Assembly (NCBI RefSeq): GCF_900119165.1
Contig: NZ_FPJG01000006.1
Span: 3,534,001 to 3,598,000 of the forward strand
DNA length: 64,000 bases
Direction: 5' to 3'
From: Amycolatopsis australiensis
Lineage (GTDB): Bacteria > Actinomycetota > Actinomycetes > Mycobacteriales > Pseudonocardiaceae
The notes under the pieces are model-generated. The model searched no databases and was not told the origin of the DNA. It saw only the letters and a list, made by a program, of their open reading frames with translations. Of this stretch, positions 1 through 8,729 are shown piece after piece; position 1 is the first letter of the stretch, and each line of letters starts with the position of its first letter. The position numbers were made by a program, and so were the translations under genes.

Positions 1-2174
1 CCGACCACCTGGATGTAGCTCGACCCGTGCGCCACCTCGACGTTGCCGTGCGCCGGGTCCCACACCGGCGTCATCACGTTGAGCACGCCGAGGAAGCCCT
101 GCGCGCCGTGGATCGGGATGCGCTCGCCGTTGCGCGTCACCGCCTGGCCGTCACGCAGCCGGGCATCCGGCGGCAGCCCGGCCGTCCGCAGCTCCACCAG
201 CGCGTCCCCGAACGCCTTCTGCACGCCGGCGTCGGTGACGTTGAGCGTGTTCGGCGTCGTCAGCGGCGCCTTCGGGTCGAAGGGCACCGAGAAGCGCTTC
301 ACCTCGCCCAGCCGCATCGCGAACCGCTGGAACAGCAGCGAACCGCGGGTGTCGAGCGTGTACGTGCGATCCCAGCCCGCGAGTGCGTCGCACGCCGGCC
401 CGACCGGCACCGGCCCGGACGACGACGGCGCCTGCCCGCCCGGGAACGACGCGCACAGCTTCGCCAGGTCCGCGGCCGTCAGCTCCGCGAACAGGCTGTG
501 GTCGGCGAAGAGCATCTTCTTCATCGAATCCGTCGTGAACCCGCCCCGCTCGGCGGTCAGCAGCGCTTCCCGCGTGCGCGGCGAGCGTTCGGTGCCGATG
601 TCGCCGACGATGTGCGGGTAGCCGGTGATCGGCGCCTTCGCGTTCGCCAGCCACGCGCTGTCGTTCGTGTTCAGCTCGTAGTCCCGGCGTTGCTGCTGCG
701 GCAGCCGCGACGGCGCGAAGATGCCCGGCTCGATCGCCCCGGGGTCGGAACCCCACTGGCACGAGGACTTCGATCCGTCCAAAATGGCCAGTCCGACCTG
801 CGCGAAGGTCTCCTGCCCGGTGGGCGTGCTGCACACCTTCGCGAGCTCGTCCGTCACGTGCGGGACGACCTGGATGTCGGCGTAGAGCGCGTTGCCCGCC
901 CGGTCGGTCGCGATCGTGTTGACCCACGGGACGCCCTGGGTGCGGCTCAGCGCGCGCACGATGTCGCCCGTGCTGCGGGCCTGGTCGAGCTCGAACCACG
1001 TGTTCAGGCCGCGCATGTTCGTCGCGTTGGCGTCCCTGAGCGCGTACGCCGACTTCGTCGTCCACGGCAGCGGAATGCCTTGGAAGTCGCCCATCACCGG
1101 CCCGTACCGCGTGGCCCAGAACGTCTGGCTGACCGGCTTCACCGAGCCGTCGGCCTGGCGCACCTGGACGGTGACGGCGCGGGAGGTCATCTTCTCCGGC
1201 TTGCCGTCGACGAGGTACGTGGTCGGGTCGCCGGGCTGCAGCGGCACCTCGAAGAGGCCGAACGTGACCGGCGTGGCCACCGTGTGCGTCCACGCCGCGT
1301 CGGCGGTGTGCCCGATCTGGACGAACGGCATGCCGAGCAGGCTCGCGCCGGCGACGTCGAACCGGCCGGGGATGGTCAGCTGGCTCTGCCAGAACCGCCG
1401 TCCCGCCTGCCACGGGTAGTGCGGGTTGCCGAGCAGGACACTGCCCTGACCGGCCGCGGTCCCGTCGGCGCCGATCGCGATGCCGTTGCTGCCCAGCCCG
1501 CCGCCGTCGAGTGCCTTCCGCACCTGGCCGGCCAGCTGCTCCGCCGTGCCCGGCGCGGGTGCCGGGCCCGAAGGCGGCGCGGTGAACAGGCTTTCGGTCG
1601 CCACGCCCTGGCCGCCGGTGATCGCGATGGCGTAGAAGTGCCGGTAGAAGTCCTGCTCGGTGATCGGCCGGACCCAGCCGGCGCCGCGGCAGGCCGGGTC
1701 GGAGATGCCGGCCCGGCCGGTGCGGGCCAGGTAGGCGTTGAAGCCCTGGACGTAGCCCGACACGAGCTGCCGGACCTCGGGCCGCGGCCCTTGCGGCGCG
1801 GGCTGCGCGACCAGCCGGTCGACGACGCCGGAGTCGTTGATCCGCTGGAAGAACAGGTCGCTGTGCAGGTTGCTCTCCGCGTCCGACAGCGACGGGTAGC
1901 CGCCGCCGTCCGGGCCGAAGTACTTCGACCGCTGCGCGCTCACCGTGAGGTAGATGTTCGCGAGCTCGCAGACGTTGTCGGTCGCCGCCGCGAAGCCGTA
2001 CCCGTAGCCGAGCCCGGCGAAGTCCTTCGCGACGATGTGCGGGATGCCGTGTTCGGTGTAGCGGAGAACGGCCTTCCCGCCGCTGTCTTCACCGGCCGAC
2101 GCGACCCCGGCGCCGAGCGTGGTGATCGTGAGTGCCGCCGCGAGGACGGCGACGGATTTCGTGAATCGTCTCAT
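1..2174 (-). CDS. Secreted penicillin acylase family protein (partial, C-terminus outside window)
   Basis: Ntn-hydrolase of the penicillin/cephalosporin/acyl-homoserine-lactone acylase family, predicted to hydrolyse an amide bond outside the cell. Translation from the ATG at 2174 gives a Sec-type signal peptide (basic start, hydrophobic core, ending near A27), then family-typical N-terminal sequence with an HGIPHI segment near residue 45. The motif LGSNGIAIG puts Ser229 where the autoproteolytic nucleophile of the mature beta chain is expected, preceded by Gly. The frame stays open for 724 codons to the window edge, so the C-terminus is missing. A GGGGG tract lies upstream of the start. PhoD follows divergently. 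The substrate (beta-lactam, AHL or other) cannot be told from sequence. Confidence 0.88.
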   Translation of the reverse strand, partial: MRRFTKSVAVLAAALTITTLGAGVASAGEDSGGKAVLRYTEHGIPHIVAKDFAGLGYGYGFAAATDNVCELANIYLTVSAQRSKYFGPDGGGYPSLSDAESNLHSDLFFQRINDSGVVDRLVAQPAPQGPRPEVRQLVSGYVQGFNAYLARTGRAGISDPACRGAGWVRPITEQDFYRHFYAIAITGGQGVATESLFTAPPSGPAPAPGTAEQLAGQVRKALDGGGLGSNGIAIGADGTAAGQGSVLLGNPHYPWQAGRRFWQSQLTIPGRFDVAGASLLGMPFVQIGHTADAAWTHTVATPVTFGLFEVPLQPGDPTTYLVDGKPEKMTSRAVTVQVRQADGSVKPVSQTFWATRYGPVMGDFQGIPLPWTTKSAYALRDANATNMRGLNTWFELDQARSTGDIVRALSRTQGVPWVNTIATDRAGNALYADIQVVPHVTDELAKVCSTPTGQETFAQVGLAILDGSKSSCQWGSDPGAIEPGIFAPSRLPQQQRRDYELNTNDSAWLANAKAPITGYPHIVGDIGTERSPRTREALLTAERGGFTTDSMKKMLFADHSLFAELTAADLAKLCASFPGGQAPSSSGPVPVGPACDALAGWDRTYTLDTRGSLLFQRFAMRLGEVKRFSVPFDPKAPLTTPNTLNVTDAGVQKAFGDALVELRTAGLPPDARLRDGQAVTRNGERIPIHGAQGFLGVLNVMTPVWDPAHGNVEVAHGSSYIQVV

Positions 2175-2298
2175 CGGACCCCCTTGTCGTGCCCGCCACG
2201 CTACCGACGGCGACGGCGCGCGGGCATGGGGGAAAACCCGGGAATTCCGTTCATCCGCGCGCAAACCGGCGTTGGCCGGGGCGGGATAGAAACCGCGC

Positions 2299-3846
2299 AT
2301 GACCGAACCGACCCGCCACTCCCGCCGCACGCTGCTCAAGGCCGGGCTCACCGGCGCCGCCGCAAGCCTGGTGCTGCCGTCGACGGCCTTCGCCGCGACG
2401 CCGCTGGTCCGCCGGGACCGGCCCGTGCTGACCCACGGCGTCCAGTCCGGCGACGTCACGCCCGGCTCGGCGATCGTCTGGTCCCGCGCGGACCGGCCGT
2501 CGCGGCTGGTCGTCGAGATCGCCCGCGACCCGTCGTTCCGGCACGCCCGCCGCGTGCCCGGCCCGCTCGCCGGGCCGTCGACCGGCGGGACCGGCCAGGT
2601 GCGCGTCGCCGGCCTGCAGCCCGGCACCGAGTACCACTACCGCGTCACGGCCGAGTCGCTGGACGGGCGCGCCACGAGCGAGCCGCTGACCGGCCGGTTC
2701 GCCACCGCGCCGGTGGGCCGCCGCGACACGCGGATCGTGTGGTCGGGTGACGTCGCCGGCCAGAACTGGGGGATCAACCCGGACCTGGGCGGCATGACGA
2801 TCTTCTCGGCGATGGCCGCCCGCCGCCCGGACCTGTTCCTGCACAGCGGCGACACGGTGTACTCGGACGGCCCGCTGACCGAGACCGTGACGCTGCCCGG
2901 CGGCCGGACGTGGCGCAACGTCGTCACGGCGGAGAAGGCGAAGGTCGCCGAGACGCTCGACGAGTTCCGCGGCCAGCACGCGTACAACCGCCTGGACGAC
3001 AACTTCAGGCGCTTCGCCGCGCAGGTGCCGGTCTACGCCCAGTGGGACGACCACGAGGTGCTCAACAACTGGTACCCCGGCAAGATCCTCGACAACCCGG
3101 CCTACACGGAGAAGCGCGTCGACGTCCTCGCGCCGCGGGCCTACCAGGCGTTCCACGAATGGCACCCGATCGACGCGCGCCAGGCCGTCGACGGCCGCGT
3201 CTACCGCAGCTTCCGGTACGGCTCGCACGCCGAGATCTTCGTGCTGGACATGCGTACCTACCGCAACGCCAACACCGCCGACCAGACGAAGCCGGGTTAC
3301 ATCCTCGGCGACGCGCAGGCCCGCTGGCTCGCCGACGCGCTCGGGCGCAGCACGGCGACGTGGAAGATCGTCCAGGCGGACATGCCGCTCGGGCTGGTCG
3401 TCCCGGACGGCACCGCGATCGAAGCCGTCGCGAACAACCTGCCCGGCGCGCCCGGCGGCCGCGAGACGGAGCTGGCCTGGGTGCTCCGGCAGCTCCAGCG
3501 GCGTCGCGTGCGCAACGTGGTGTGGGTGACCGCGGACGTCCACTACACGGCCGCCCACCACTACTCGCCCGACCGCGCGGCCTTCCAGGACTTCGACCCC
3601 TTCTGGGAGTTCGTGTCCGGCCCGCTGAACGCGGGCGCGTTCGGGCCGAACAAGCTCGACCCGACGTTCGGCCCGGAGGCGGTCTTCGTCCACGCGCCCC
3701 CGGCGGCGAACACAGCCCCGATCGACGGCTTCCAGCACTTCGGCGAGCTGAACATCGACGGCGCGAGCGGCGACCTGACGGTGGACCTGCGCGACGCCAC
3801 CGGCGCGTCGCTGTGGTCGAAGAAGCTGCACCCGCAGGGCCGCTGA
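2299..3846 (+). CDS. phoD: Alkaline phosphatase D family protein, Tat-exported
   Basis: PhoD-type phosphodiesterase/phosphatase, 515 residues, usual length for the family. The N-terminus carries a twin-arginine signal (SRRTLLKAG, hydrophobic stretch, cleavage near AFA at residues 30-32). It is followed by the PhoD N-terminal domain (THGVQSGDVTPGSAIVW, about residues 49-65). The metallophosphatase core shows HSGDTVYSDGP and WDDHEVLNNW, metal-ligand motifs of the family. It probably scavenges phosphate from phosphodiesters or teichoic-type polymers outside the membrane. The gene stands alone, diverges from the acylase, and ends 14 bp before a large hairpin repeat that may terminate it. No Pho box was recognised upstream. 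Confidence 0.9.
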   Translation: MTEPTRHSRRTLLKAGLTGAAASLVLPSTAFAATPLVRRDRPVLTHGVQSGDVTPGSAIVWSRADRPSRLVVEIARDPSFRHARRVPGPLAGPSTGGTGQVRVAGLQPGTEYHYRVTAESLDGRATSEPLTGRFATAPVGRRDTRIVWSGDVAGQNWGINPDLGGMTIFSAMAARRPDLFLHSGDTVYSDGPLTETVTLPGGRTWRNVVTAEKAKVAETLDEFRGQHAYNRLDDNFRRFAAQVPVYAQWDDHEVLNNWYPGKILDNPAYTEKRVDVLAPRAYQAFHEWHPIDARQAVDGRVYRSFRYGSHAEIFVLDMRTYRNANTADQTKPGYILGDAQARWLADALGRSTATWKIVQADMPLGLVVPDGTAIEAVANNLPGAPGGRETELAWVLRQLQRRRVRNVVWVTADVHYTAAHHYSPDRAAFQDFDPFWEFVSGPLNAGAFGPNKLDPTFGPEAVFVHAPPAANTAPIDGFQHFGELNIDGASGDLTVDLRDATGASLWSKKLHPQGR

Positions 3847-3851
3847 GCCCC

Positions 3852-4004
3852 AAGCGCCCGAAGGCGGCCTTGGGTGCGTCAGACGCACCGAAGGCCGCCT
3901 TGGTTGCGTGAGACGCACCGAAGGCCGCCTTGGGTGCCCGCCCGTGCCCCCCACCGCCGCCCTCAGCGGAGGCGCTTCGCGCCGCAGCGCTGATCCAACG
4001 CACC
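3852..4004. repeat. Intergenic composite repeat (30-bp units plus CACCGCCGCC module)
   Basis: Three tandem 30-bp units (about 3852-3941) with the core GACGCACCGAAGGCCGCCTT. They are followed by a module CCACCGCCGCCCTCAGCG, then a short hairpin (GGCGC TTC GCGCC), GCCGCAGCG and CGCACC. The same two modules, in the same order, recur at 49766-49881. It sits between phoD and ndk and has no coding potential I believe. Confidence 0.8.
3861..3901 (+). terminator. Long hairpin after phoD (repeat-derived terminator candidate)
   Basis: AAGGCGGCCTTGGGTGCGT (3861-3879), loop CAG, then ACGCACCGAAGGCCGCCTT (3883-3901): 18 of 19 positions pair. It starts 14 bp after the phoD stop. There is no T-tract, as is common for high-GC actinomycete terminators. 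It is formed by the tandem repeat, so termination may be a side effect. Confidence 0.5.
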
Positions 4005-4112
4005 GCAGGCCACATCGGGGCGCTGGACACCGACCGGCGAATCCGGGCCGTGCGCACGGTCGGCTACGCTCACGCGCACCGACACGCACCCGTACCAAGG
4101 AGAAACACCGTC

Positions 4113-4523
4113 GTGACTGAACGCACGCTGGTCCTCGTCAAGCCCGATGGCGTCGCGCGCGGCCTCGTCGGCGAGGTCATCTCGCGGATCGAGCGCAAGG
4201 GCCTCAAGCTCGCCGCCCTCGAGCTGCGGACCGTTCCGCAGGCGCTGGCCGAGGAGCACTACGCCGAGCACAAGGAGCGTCCGTTCTTCGGGGACCTGCT
4301 GGAGTTCATCACGTCGGGCCCGCTGGTCGCGCTCGCCGTCGAGGGGCCGCGCGCCATCGCCGCGTTCCGCCAGCTCGCCGGCGGCACCGACCCGGTCGAG
4401 AAGGCCACCCCGGGCACCATCCGCGGCGACTTCGCGCTGGAGACCCAGTTCAACCTGGTCCACGGCTCGGACTCGCCGGAATCGGCCGAGCGCGAGCTGA
4501 AGCTCTGGTTCCCCGACCTGTGA
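4113..4523 (+). CDS. ndk: Nucleoside diphosphate kinase
   Basis: Transfers the gamma-phosphate from ATP to NDPs through a phospho-histidine, maintaining cytosolic NTP/dNTP pools. 136 residues, normal for bacterial Ndk. The start is the GTG at 4113, chosen because AAGGAGA (4097-4103) sits at the right distance and the protein then begins [14 protein letters not shown], as in the family. His117 in NLVHGSDS is the phosphorylated residue. A strong hairpin follows the stop, so it is likely monocistronic. Confidence 0.98.
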   Translation: MTERTLVLVKPDGVARGLVGEVISRIERKGLKLAALELRTVPQALAEEHYAEHKERPFFGDLLEFITSGPLVALAVEGPRAIAAFRQLAGGTDPVEKATPGTIRGDFALETQFNLVHGSDSPESAERELKLWFPDL

Positions 4524-4528
4524 TCGGC

Positions 4529-4556
4529 ACCGGGGCCACGTCCGCGTGGCCCCGGT
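4529..4556 (+). terminator. ndk terminator hairpin
   Basis: Perfect 12-bp stem ACCGGGGCCACG / CGTGGCCCCGGT with loop TCCG, five bases after the ndk stop. No U-tract, only TCCCTGTGG. Confidence 0.8.
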
Positions 4557-4572
4557 TCCCTGTGGAGCGACG

Positions 4573-5283
4573 ATGACGACGATGCCGTTCCCGGCCCGCG
4601 ACTACCTGCCCGTGCTGCAGGAGCTGACGGGCGCGTTCGCCGCCCGCCTGCGCACCGGCGACCCGGCCGCCGCGGTCCCCGACTGCGCCGGCTGGACCCT
4701 GGCCGACCTCGGCACGCACCTGGGCAACGTCCACCGCTGGGCGGCCACCGTCGTCACGACCGGCGAGGTGCAGCCGCAGAACTTCGCCGCGGACGCGGGC
4801 GCCGACCTCGCGTCCTGGTACTCCGAAGGCGCCGAGCTGCTCCTCGACGCCCTCGGCAACGCCGTCCCCGGAGACCCGTGCTGGCACTTCGGCGGCACCG
4901 CCAAGACGAAGGCGTTCTGGTTCCGCCGCCAGGTGCACGAGACCGCCGTCCACCTCGCCGATTCGGGCAGCGGCCACGTCCTCGACCCGGCCGTGGCCGC
5001 GGACGGCGTCGACGAGGTCCTGAGCGCCCTGCTGCCGCGCGTGACGCGCTGGCACGCCGTGCCGCGGCTGCCCGGGCCGGTTTCCCTGCGCGCCACCGAC
5101 ACCGGGGACGTCTGGACCGTCCACCCCGGCGAGCCGCCCGCGCTGGGCCCGGCCGCCGGCGGCGCGACCGTCGAAGCCCCGGCCCGCGCCCTGCTGCTGC
5201 GGCTGTGGAAGCGCACCGGTCCGGACGTGCGCACCGAAGGCGCCGCCGCGGCCGCCCTGCTCGACGCGCCCCTCACGCCCTGA
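4573..5283 (+). CDS. Maleylpyruvate isomerase family (DinB-like) protein
   Basis: 236-residue member of the actinobacterial maleylpyruvate isomerase/mycothiol-dependent (TIGR03083-type) family. The hallmark N-terminal segment is present: DCAGWTLADLGTHLGNVHRW at about residues 37-56, whose His residues correspond to metal ligands in DinB-like four-helix bundles. A C-terminal SCP2-like part (about 170-230) follows. Start ATG 4573 is supported by GGAG at 4564-4567. Some members use mycothiol as cofactor; the substrate here is unknown. It follows ndk after a terminator, so it probably has its own promoter. Confidence 0.75.
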   Translation: MTTMPFPARDYLPVLQELTGAFAARLRTGDPAAAVPDCAGWTLADLGTHLGNVHRWAATVVTTGEVQPQNFAADAGADLASWYSEGAELLLDALGNAVPGDPCWHFGGTAKTKAFWFRRQVHETAVHLADSGSGHVLDPAVAADGVDEVLSALLPRVTRWHAVPRLPGPVSLRATDTGDVWTVHPGEPPALGPAAGGATVEAPARALLLRLWKRTGPDVRTEGAAAAALLDAPLTP

Positions 5284-5300
5284 TGGTGTTCTAGACCATT
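5283..5300. promoter_or_regulatory. Degenerate DasR-like inverted repeat
   Basis: ATGGT, 7-nt spacer GTTCTAG, ACCAT, overlapping the stop of the preceding gene. The right half TCTAGACCA equals the right half of the DasR responsive element, but the left half is displaced by three bases. It lies about 90 bp before a gene with an N-acetylglucosamine-phosphodiester glycosidase domain, which makes it worth noting. A functional site is uncertain. Confidence 0.3.
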
Positions 5301-5388
5301 CAGGCGGCGTTCACCGGGAAGTCTTCCCCCGGCCGTGCCACTGCGCTGTGCTGGTCCGGCTCGCTCTCACTCGATACTGGGGTACCTG

Positions 5389-8300
5389 GTGAAGAAGTCA
5401 CGCACGGCGTTGCCGCTCGCCGCCCTGTTCGCGACGACGTTCGTCGTCCCCGCCCACGCCGACCCGCTCGCGGCGCCGCTCGGCACGCCGCCGGTCGAGG
5501 CCGCGCCCGCCGCGTCTTCGGCGCACGAAGGACCGGCCGCCTTCGCCGCCGCGAACCCCGACGACGGGCTCGTCACCGGCAGCGCGACCACCGAAGTCGC
5601 GCCCGGCCTGAACCTCACCCAGTTCGACCGGTTCGACCCGGCGGGCTGGATCCGCGGCGACACGCTGACGGTCGACCTCGGCAGCAAGGTGCTCCGCCCG
5701 GCCTACCTGACCCCGGGCACGGTCTCCGCGCGCACGCCGCTTTCGCAGCAGGTCGCGCGGGCGGGCGCGGTCGCCGGGGTGAACGGCGACTTCTTCGACA
5801 TCAACGCCACCGGGGCGCCGATCGGCGTCGGCATCGACCGCGGGCAGCTGCAGACCGCGCCCGCCGCCGGCCACAACCTCACCGCGTCGATCACCGAGGA
5901 CGGCAAGGCCCGGCTGGCGTCGATCTTCCTCGACGCCACGCTGACCCTGCCCGGCGGCACGGTGCGGGCCACGAACCTCAACAGCCCGGTCCTCGGCACC
6001 GACGCGATCGGCGTCTACACGCCGTTGTGGGGCGCCTCGGCGCGCCGGACGTCGGTGGCCGGCGCCCAGCGCGTCGTCGAGGTGGAGCTGCGCGGCGGAG
6101 TCGTCACGCAGGTCCGTGACACGCCCGCGGACGGCCCGATCGCGGCCGGCACGACGCTGCTGCTGGCGCGTGAAGCCGGGGCCGACGCGCTGGCGTCGCT
6201 CAAGCCCGGCGACCCGGTGGGCGTGACGTACGCGCCGCGCACGGACGCCGGGAAGATCGCGGTCGCCGTGGGCGGCAACGAAGTCCTGCTCCGGGACGGT
6301 GTCGTGCAGCCGGTCGACGACGTCGCGATGCACCCGCGGACCGCGGTCGGCTTCTCCGCCGACGGCCGCCGGATGTGGCTGGCCACTGTGGACGGCCGTC
6401 AGGCCGACAGCCGCGGCATGACCGAGCTGGAACTGGCGCGGCACATGAAGAGCCTGGGCGCCGACGACGCCATCAACCTCGACGGCGGCGGCTCGTCGAC
6501 GCTGCTGGCGCGCACCGAAGGCGAGGCCGCGCCGAGCGTCCGGAACTCGCCGTCGGACGGCGGGGAACGCCTGGTGCCCAACGGGATCGGCTTCGCGACC
6601 GTGCCGGGCAGCGGCAAGCTCACCGGGTTCGCGCCGGCACCCGCCGTGGCGACCGGTGACGCGACCCGCGTGCTGTCCGGCCTGACCCGGCACCTGGTCG
6701 CCGACGGCCACGACGAAACCGGCGCCGCGGTCGCCGCCGATCCGCGCTGGAGCACCTCCGACCCGAGGCGGGCCACCGTGATCCGCGGAGTCGTCACCGG
6801 GCACAGCGCGGGCGGTGTCGACGTCGTGGCGCGCTCCGGCCGCGCGTCGGGCCGGACGGCGCTGTCCGTGCTGGGCCGGCCGGTCCGGCTCGGCACCAGC
6901 ACCGAGCAGGTCGCGTTGTCGGCCGCGGGGGCGAAGAGCACGTTCCAGGTCTACGGCTACGACGCCGACGGCTACGGCACCTGGCTGGAACCCGGCGACG
7001 TCAAGCTCGACTACGACCACTCGGTCGTGCGGATCGAGCCGGCGGCCGGCGGCTTCTCGGTGACGGCGCTGACCGCGTCCGGCGCGAGCGCGATCACCGC
7101 GACAGCGGCGGGCCTGACCACCCACCTGGGTGTTTCGGTGGGCACGGTGGCGCAGGTCGCGGCGCCGCTGGACGGCCCGGCGGGGTGGACGGCGACGGTG
7201 TACCCGGCGGTCGTCGGCGCGGCCTTGTCGGCGGCGCCCGGCCGGGACGGCGGCACCGGGCTCGCGCTGGACTACCGGCTCACCGGCACGACCGCGACGC
7301 GCGCCGCGTACGTGACGCCGTCGGTCCCGCTCGCGGTGCCGGCGGGCACGCAGAAGATCGGGCTGTGGGTGAACGGCGACGGCAAGGGCGCGTGGCTGCG
7401 GGCCGAGCTGCGCGACGCGGCGAACGTGGCGTCCATTGTGGACCTTTCGCTGAGCGTGGACTGGACGGGCTGGCGGTACGTCACCGCCGCGATCCCGGCC
7501 GGGCTGCCGGCCGGGCAGCGGCTGGCGCGCTTCTACGCGGTCGAGAACGTGCCCGACCAGCAGTACGAGGGGCACCTGGTGTTCGACGACCTGACCTTCG
7601 AGGTGGCGCCGTCGACGTCCGTGCCCGCCGATCCGGCCCCGCACGATCCGGCCCTGGTCACCGACGGCGTCCTGGCCGGCGGGCTGCGGGTCGCGGTGGT
7701 CAGCGACGCCCAGTTCACCGCGGACGACCCGGCCGGGCCGCTGGTCGCGCAGGCCCGGCGGGCGCTGCGTGAGGCCGTCGCGGCGAAGCCGGATCTGGTG
7801 CTGATCAACGGCGACTTCGTCGACCGCGGTACGCCGCCCGACTTCGTGCTCGCCCGCCAGGTGATCACCGAGGAGCTCGACGGCAAGGTGCCCTGGTACT
7901 ACGTGCCCGGCAACCACGAGGCCGAAGGCAGCAACGGCCTCGCGAACTTCCAGGCCGCGTTCGGCGTGACGCACCGGGTCGTCGACGTGCACGGCATCCG
8001 CCTGGTGCTGCTGGACTCCTCGCGTGGATCGCTGCGCGCGGGCGGCTTCGACCAGGTACGGATGCTGCGCTCGGCGCTGGACTCGGCGGCCGCGGACCGG
8101 TCGGTGCGCGGCGTCGTCGTCGCGATGCACCACCCGGTGCGTGACCCGAGCCCGACCGGGAACTCGCAGCTCGGCGACCGGAAGGAAGCCACGTTGCTGA
8201 CCCAGTGGCTGACCGGCTTCGAGCAGGCGTCCGGCAAGCCGGCCGCTTCGGTGGCTTCGCACGCCGGCGTGTTCTCGCTGTCCCGGGTGGACGGCGTGCC

Positions 8301-8688
8301 GTACCTGGTCAACGGCAACTCGGGCAAGGCACCCGCGGCCGCGCCCGCCGACGGCGGGTTCGCCGGCTGGACGCTGCTGCGCGTCGACCCGGCCGACCGC
8401 GCCCAGCCGGTGCGGTTCGAGACGCGGCCGAACGTGGACGCACTGACGCTGTCCGGGCCGTCCTCGCTGGCCCGCGGCGAACGCGCGGTCGTCCGCGCGA
8501 CCCTGCGGCAGGGGACCCGGGACGTGCCGGTGGCGTACCCGGTGAGCGCGGACTGGACGGCCTCCTGGGGTGTCGTCGCGTTCGACCCGGATTCGGGGGT
8601 GCTGACGGCCTTGCGGCCGGGGGTCGCGCGCCTGTCGGTGACGGTCAACGGGGTCACGCAGTCGCTGGTCGTGACGGTCCGCGGCTAA
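5389..8688 (+). CDS. Secreted phosphodiester glycosidase / metallophosphoesterase multidomain protein
   Basis: 1099 residues from the GTG at 5389; an upstream in-frame ATG at 5335 would place extra residues before the signal peptide. The signal peptide ends near AHA (about residue 24). A NAGPA-type phosphodiester glycosidase domain (about 85-400) shows NGDFFDINATGAPIG near 131 and DAINLDGGGSST near 358. Then come Ig-like/beta-sandwich and carbohydrate-binding-like segments (about 420-750). A calcineurin-like metallophosphoesterase (about 768-985) has INGDFVDRG, VPGNHE and MHHP motifs. A bacterial Ig-like (BIG2) tail ends the protein. It probably acts on exopolysaccharide or wall-linked sugar phosphodiesters, removing both sugar and phosphate. 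It stands alone between two unrelated genes. Confidence 0.85.
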   Translation: MKKSRTALPLAALFATTFVVPAHADPLAAPLGTPPVEAAPAASSAHEGPAAFAAANPDDGLVTGSATTEVAPGLNLTQFDRFDPAGWIRGDTLTVDLGSKVLRPAYLTPGTVSARTPLSQQVARAGAVAGVNGDFFDINATGAPIGVGIDRGQLQTAPAAGHNLTASITEDGKARLASIFLDATLTLPGGTVRATNLNSPVLGTDAIGVYTPLWGASARRTSVAGAQRVVEVELRGGVVTQVRDTPADGPIAAGTTLLLAREAGADALASLKPGDPVGVTYAPRTDAGKIAVAVGGNEVLLRDGVVQPVDDVAMHPRTAVGFSADGRRMWLATVDGRQADSRGMTELELARHMKSLGADDAINLDGGGSSTLLARTEGEAAPSVRNSPSDGGERLVPNGIGFATVPGSGKLTGFAPAPAVATGDATRVLSGLTRHLVADGHDETGAAVAADPRWSTSDPRRATVIRGVVTGHSAGGVDVVARSGRASGRTALSVLGRPVRLGTSTEQVALSAAGAKSTFQVYGYDADGYGTWLEPGDVKLDYDHSVVRIEPAAGGFSVTALTASGASAITATAAGLTTHLGVSVGTVAQVAAPLDGPAGWTATVYPAVVGAALSAAPGRDGGTGLALDYRLTGTTATRAAYVTPSVPLAVPAGTQKIGLWVNGDGKGAWLRAELRDAANVASIVDLSLSVDWTGWRYVTAAIPAGLPAGQRLARFYAVENVPDQQYEGHLVFDDLTFEVAPSTSVPADPAPHDPALVTDGVLAGGLRVAVVSDAQFTADDPAGPLVAQARRALREAVAAKPDLVLINGDFVDRGTPPDFVLARQVITEELDGKVPWYYVPGNHEAEGSNGLANFQAAFGVTHRVVDVHGIRLVLLDSSRGSLRAGGFDQVRMLRSALDSAAADRSVRGVVVAMHHPVRDPSPTGNSQLGDRKEATLLTQWLTGFEQASGKPAASVASHAGVFSLSRVDGVPYLVNGNSGKAPAAAPADGGFAGWTLLRVDPADRAQPVRFETRPNVDALTLSGPSSLARGERAVVRATLRQGTRDVPVAYPVSADWTASWGVVAFDPDSGVLTALRPGVARLSVTVNGVTQSLVVTVRG

Positions 8689-8729
8689 TCCGTTCGGTTT
8701 TTGTCGGTGGCCGCTCGTATGGTCGGGGG

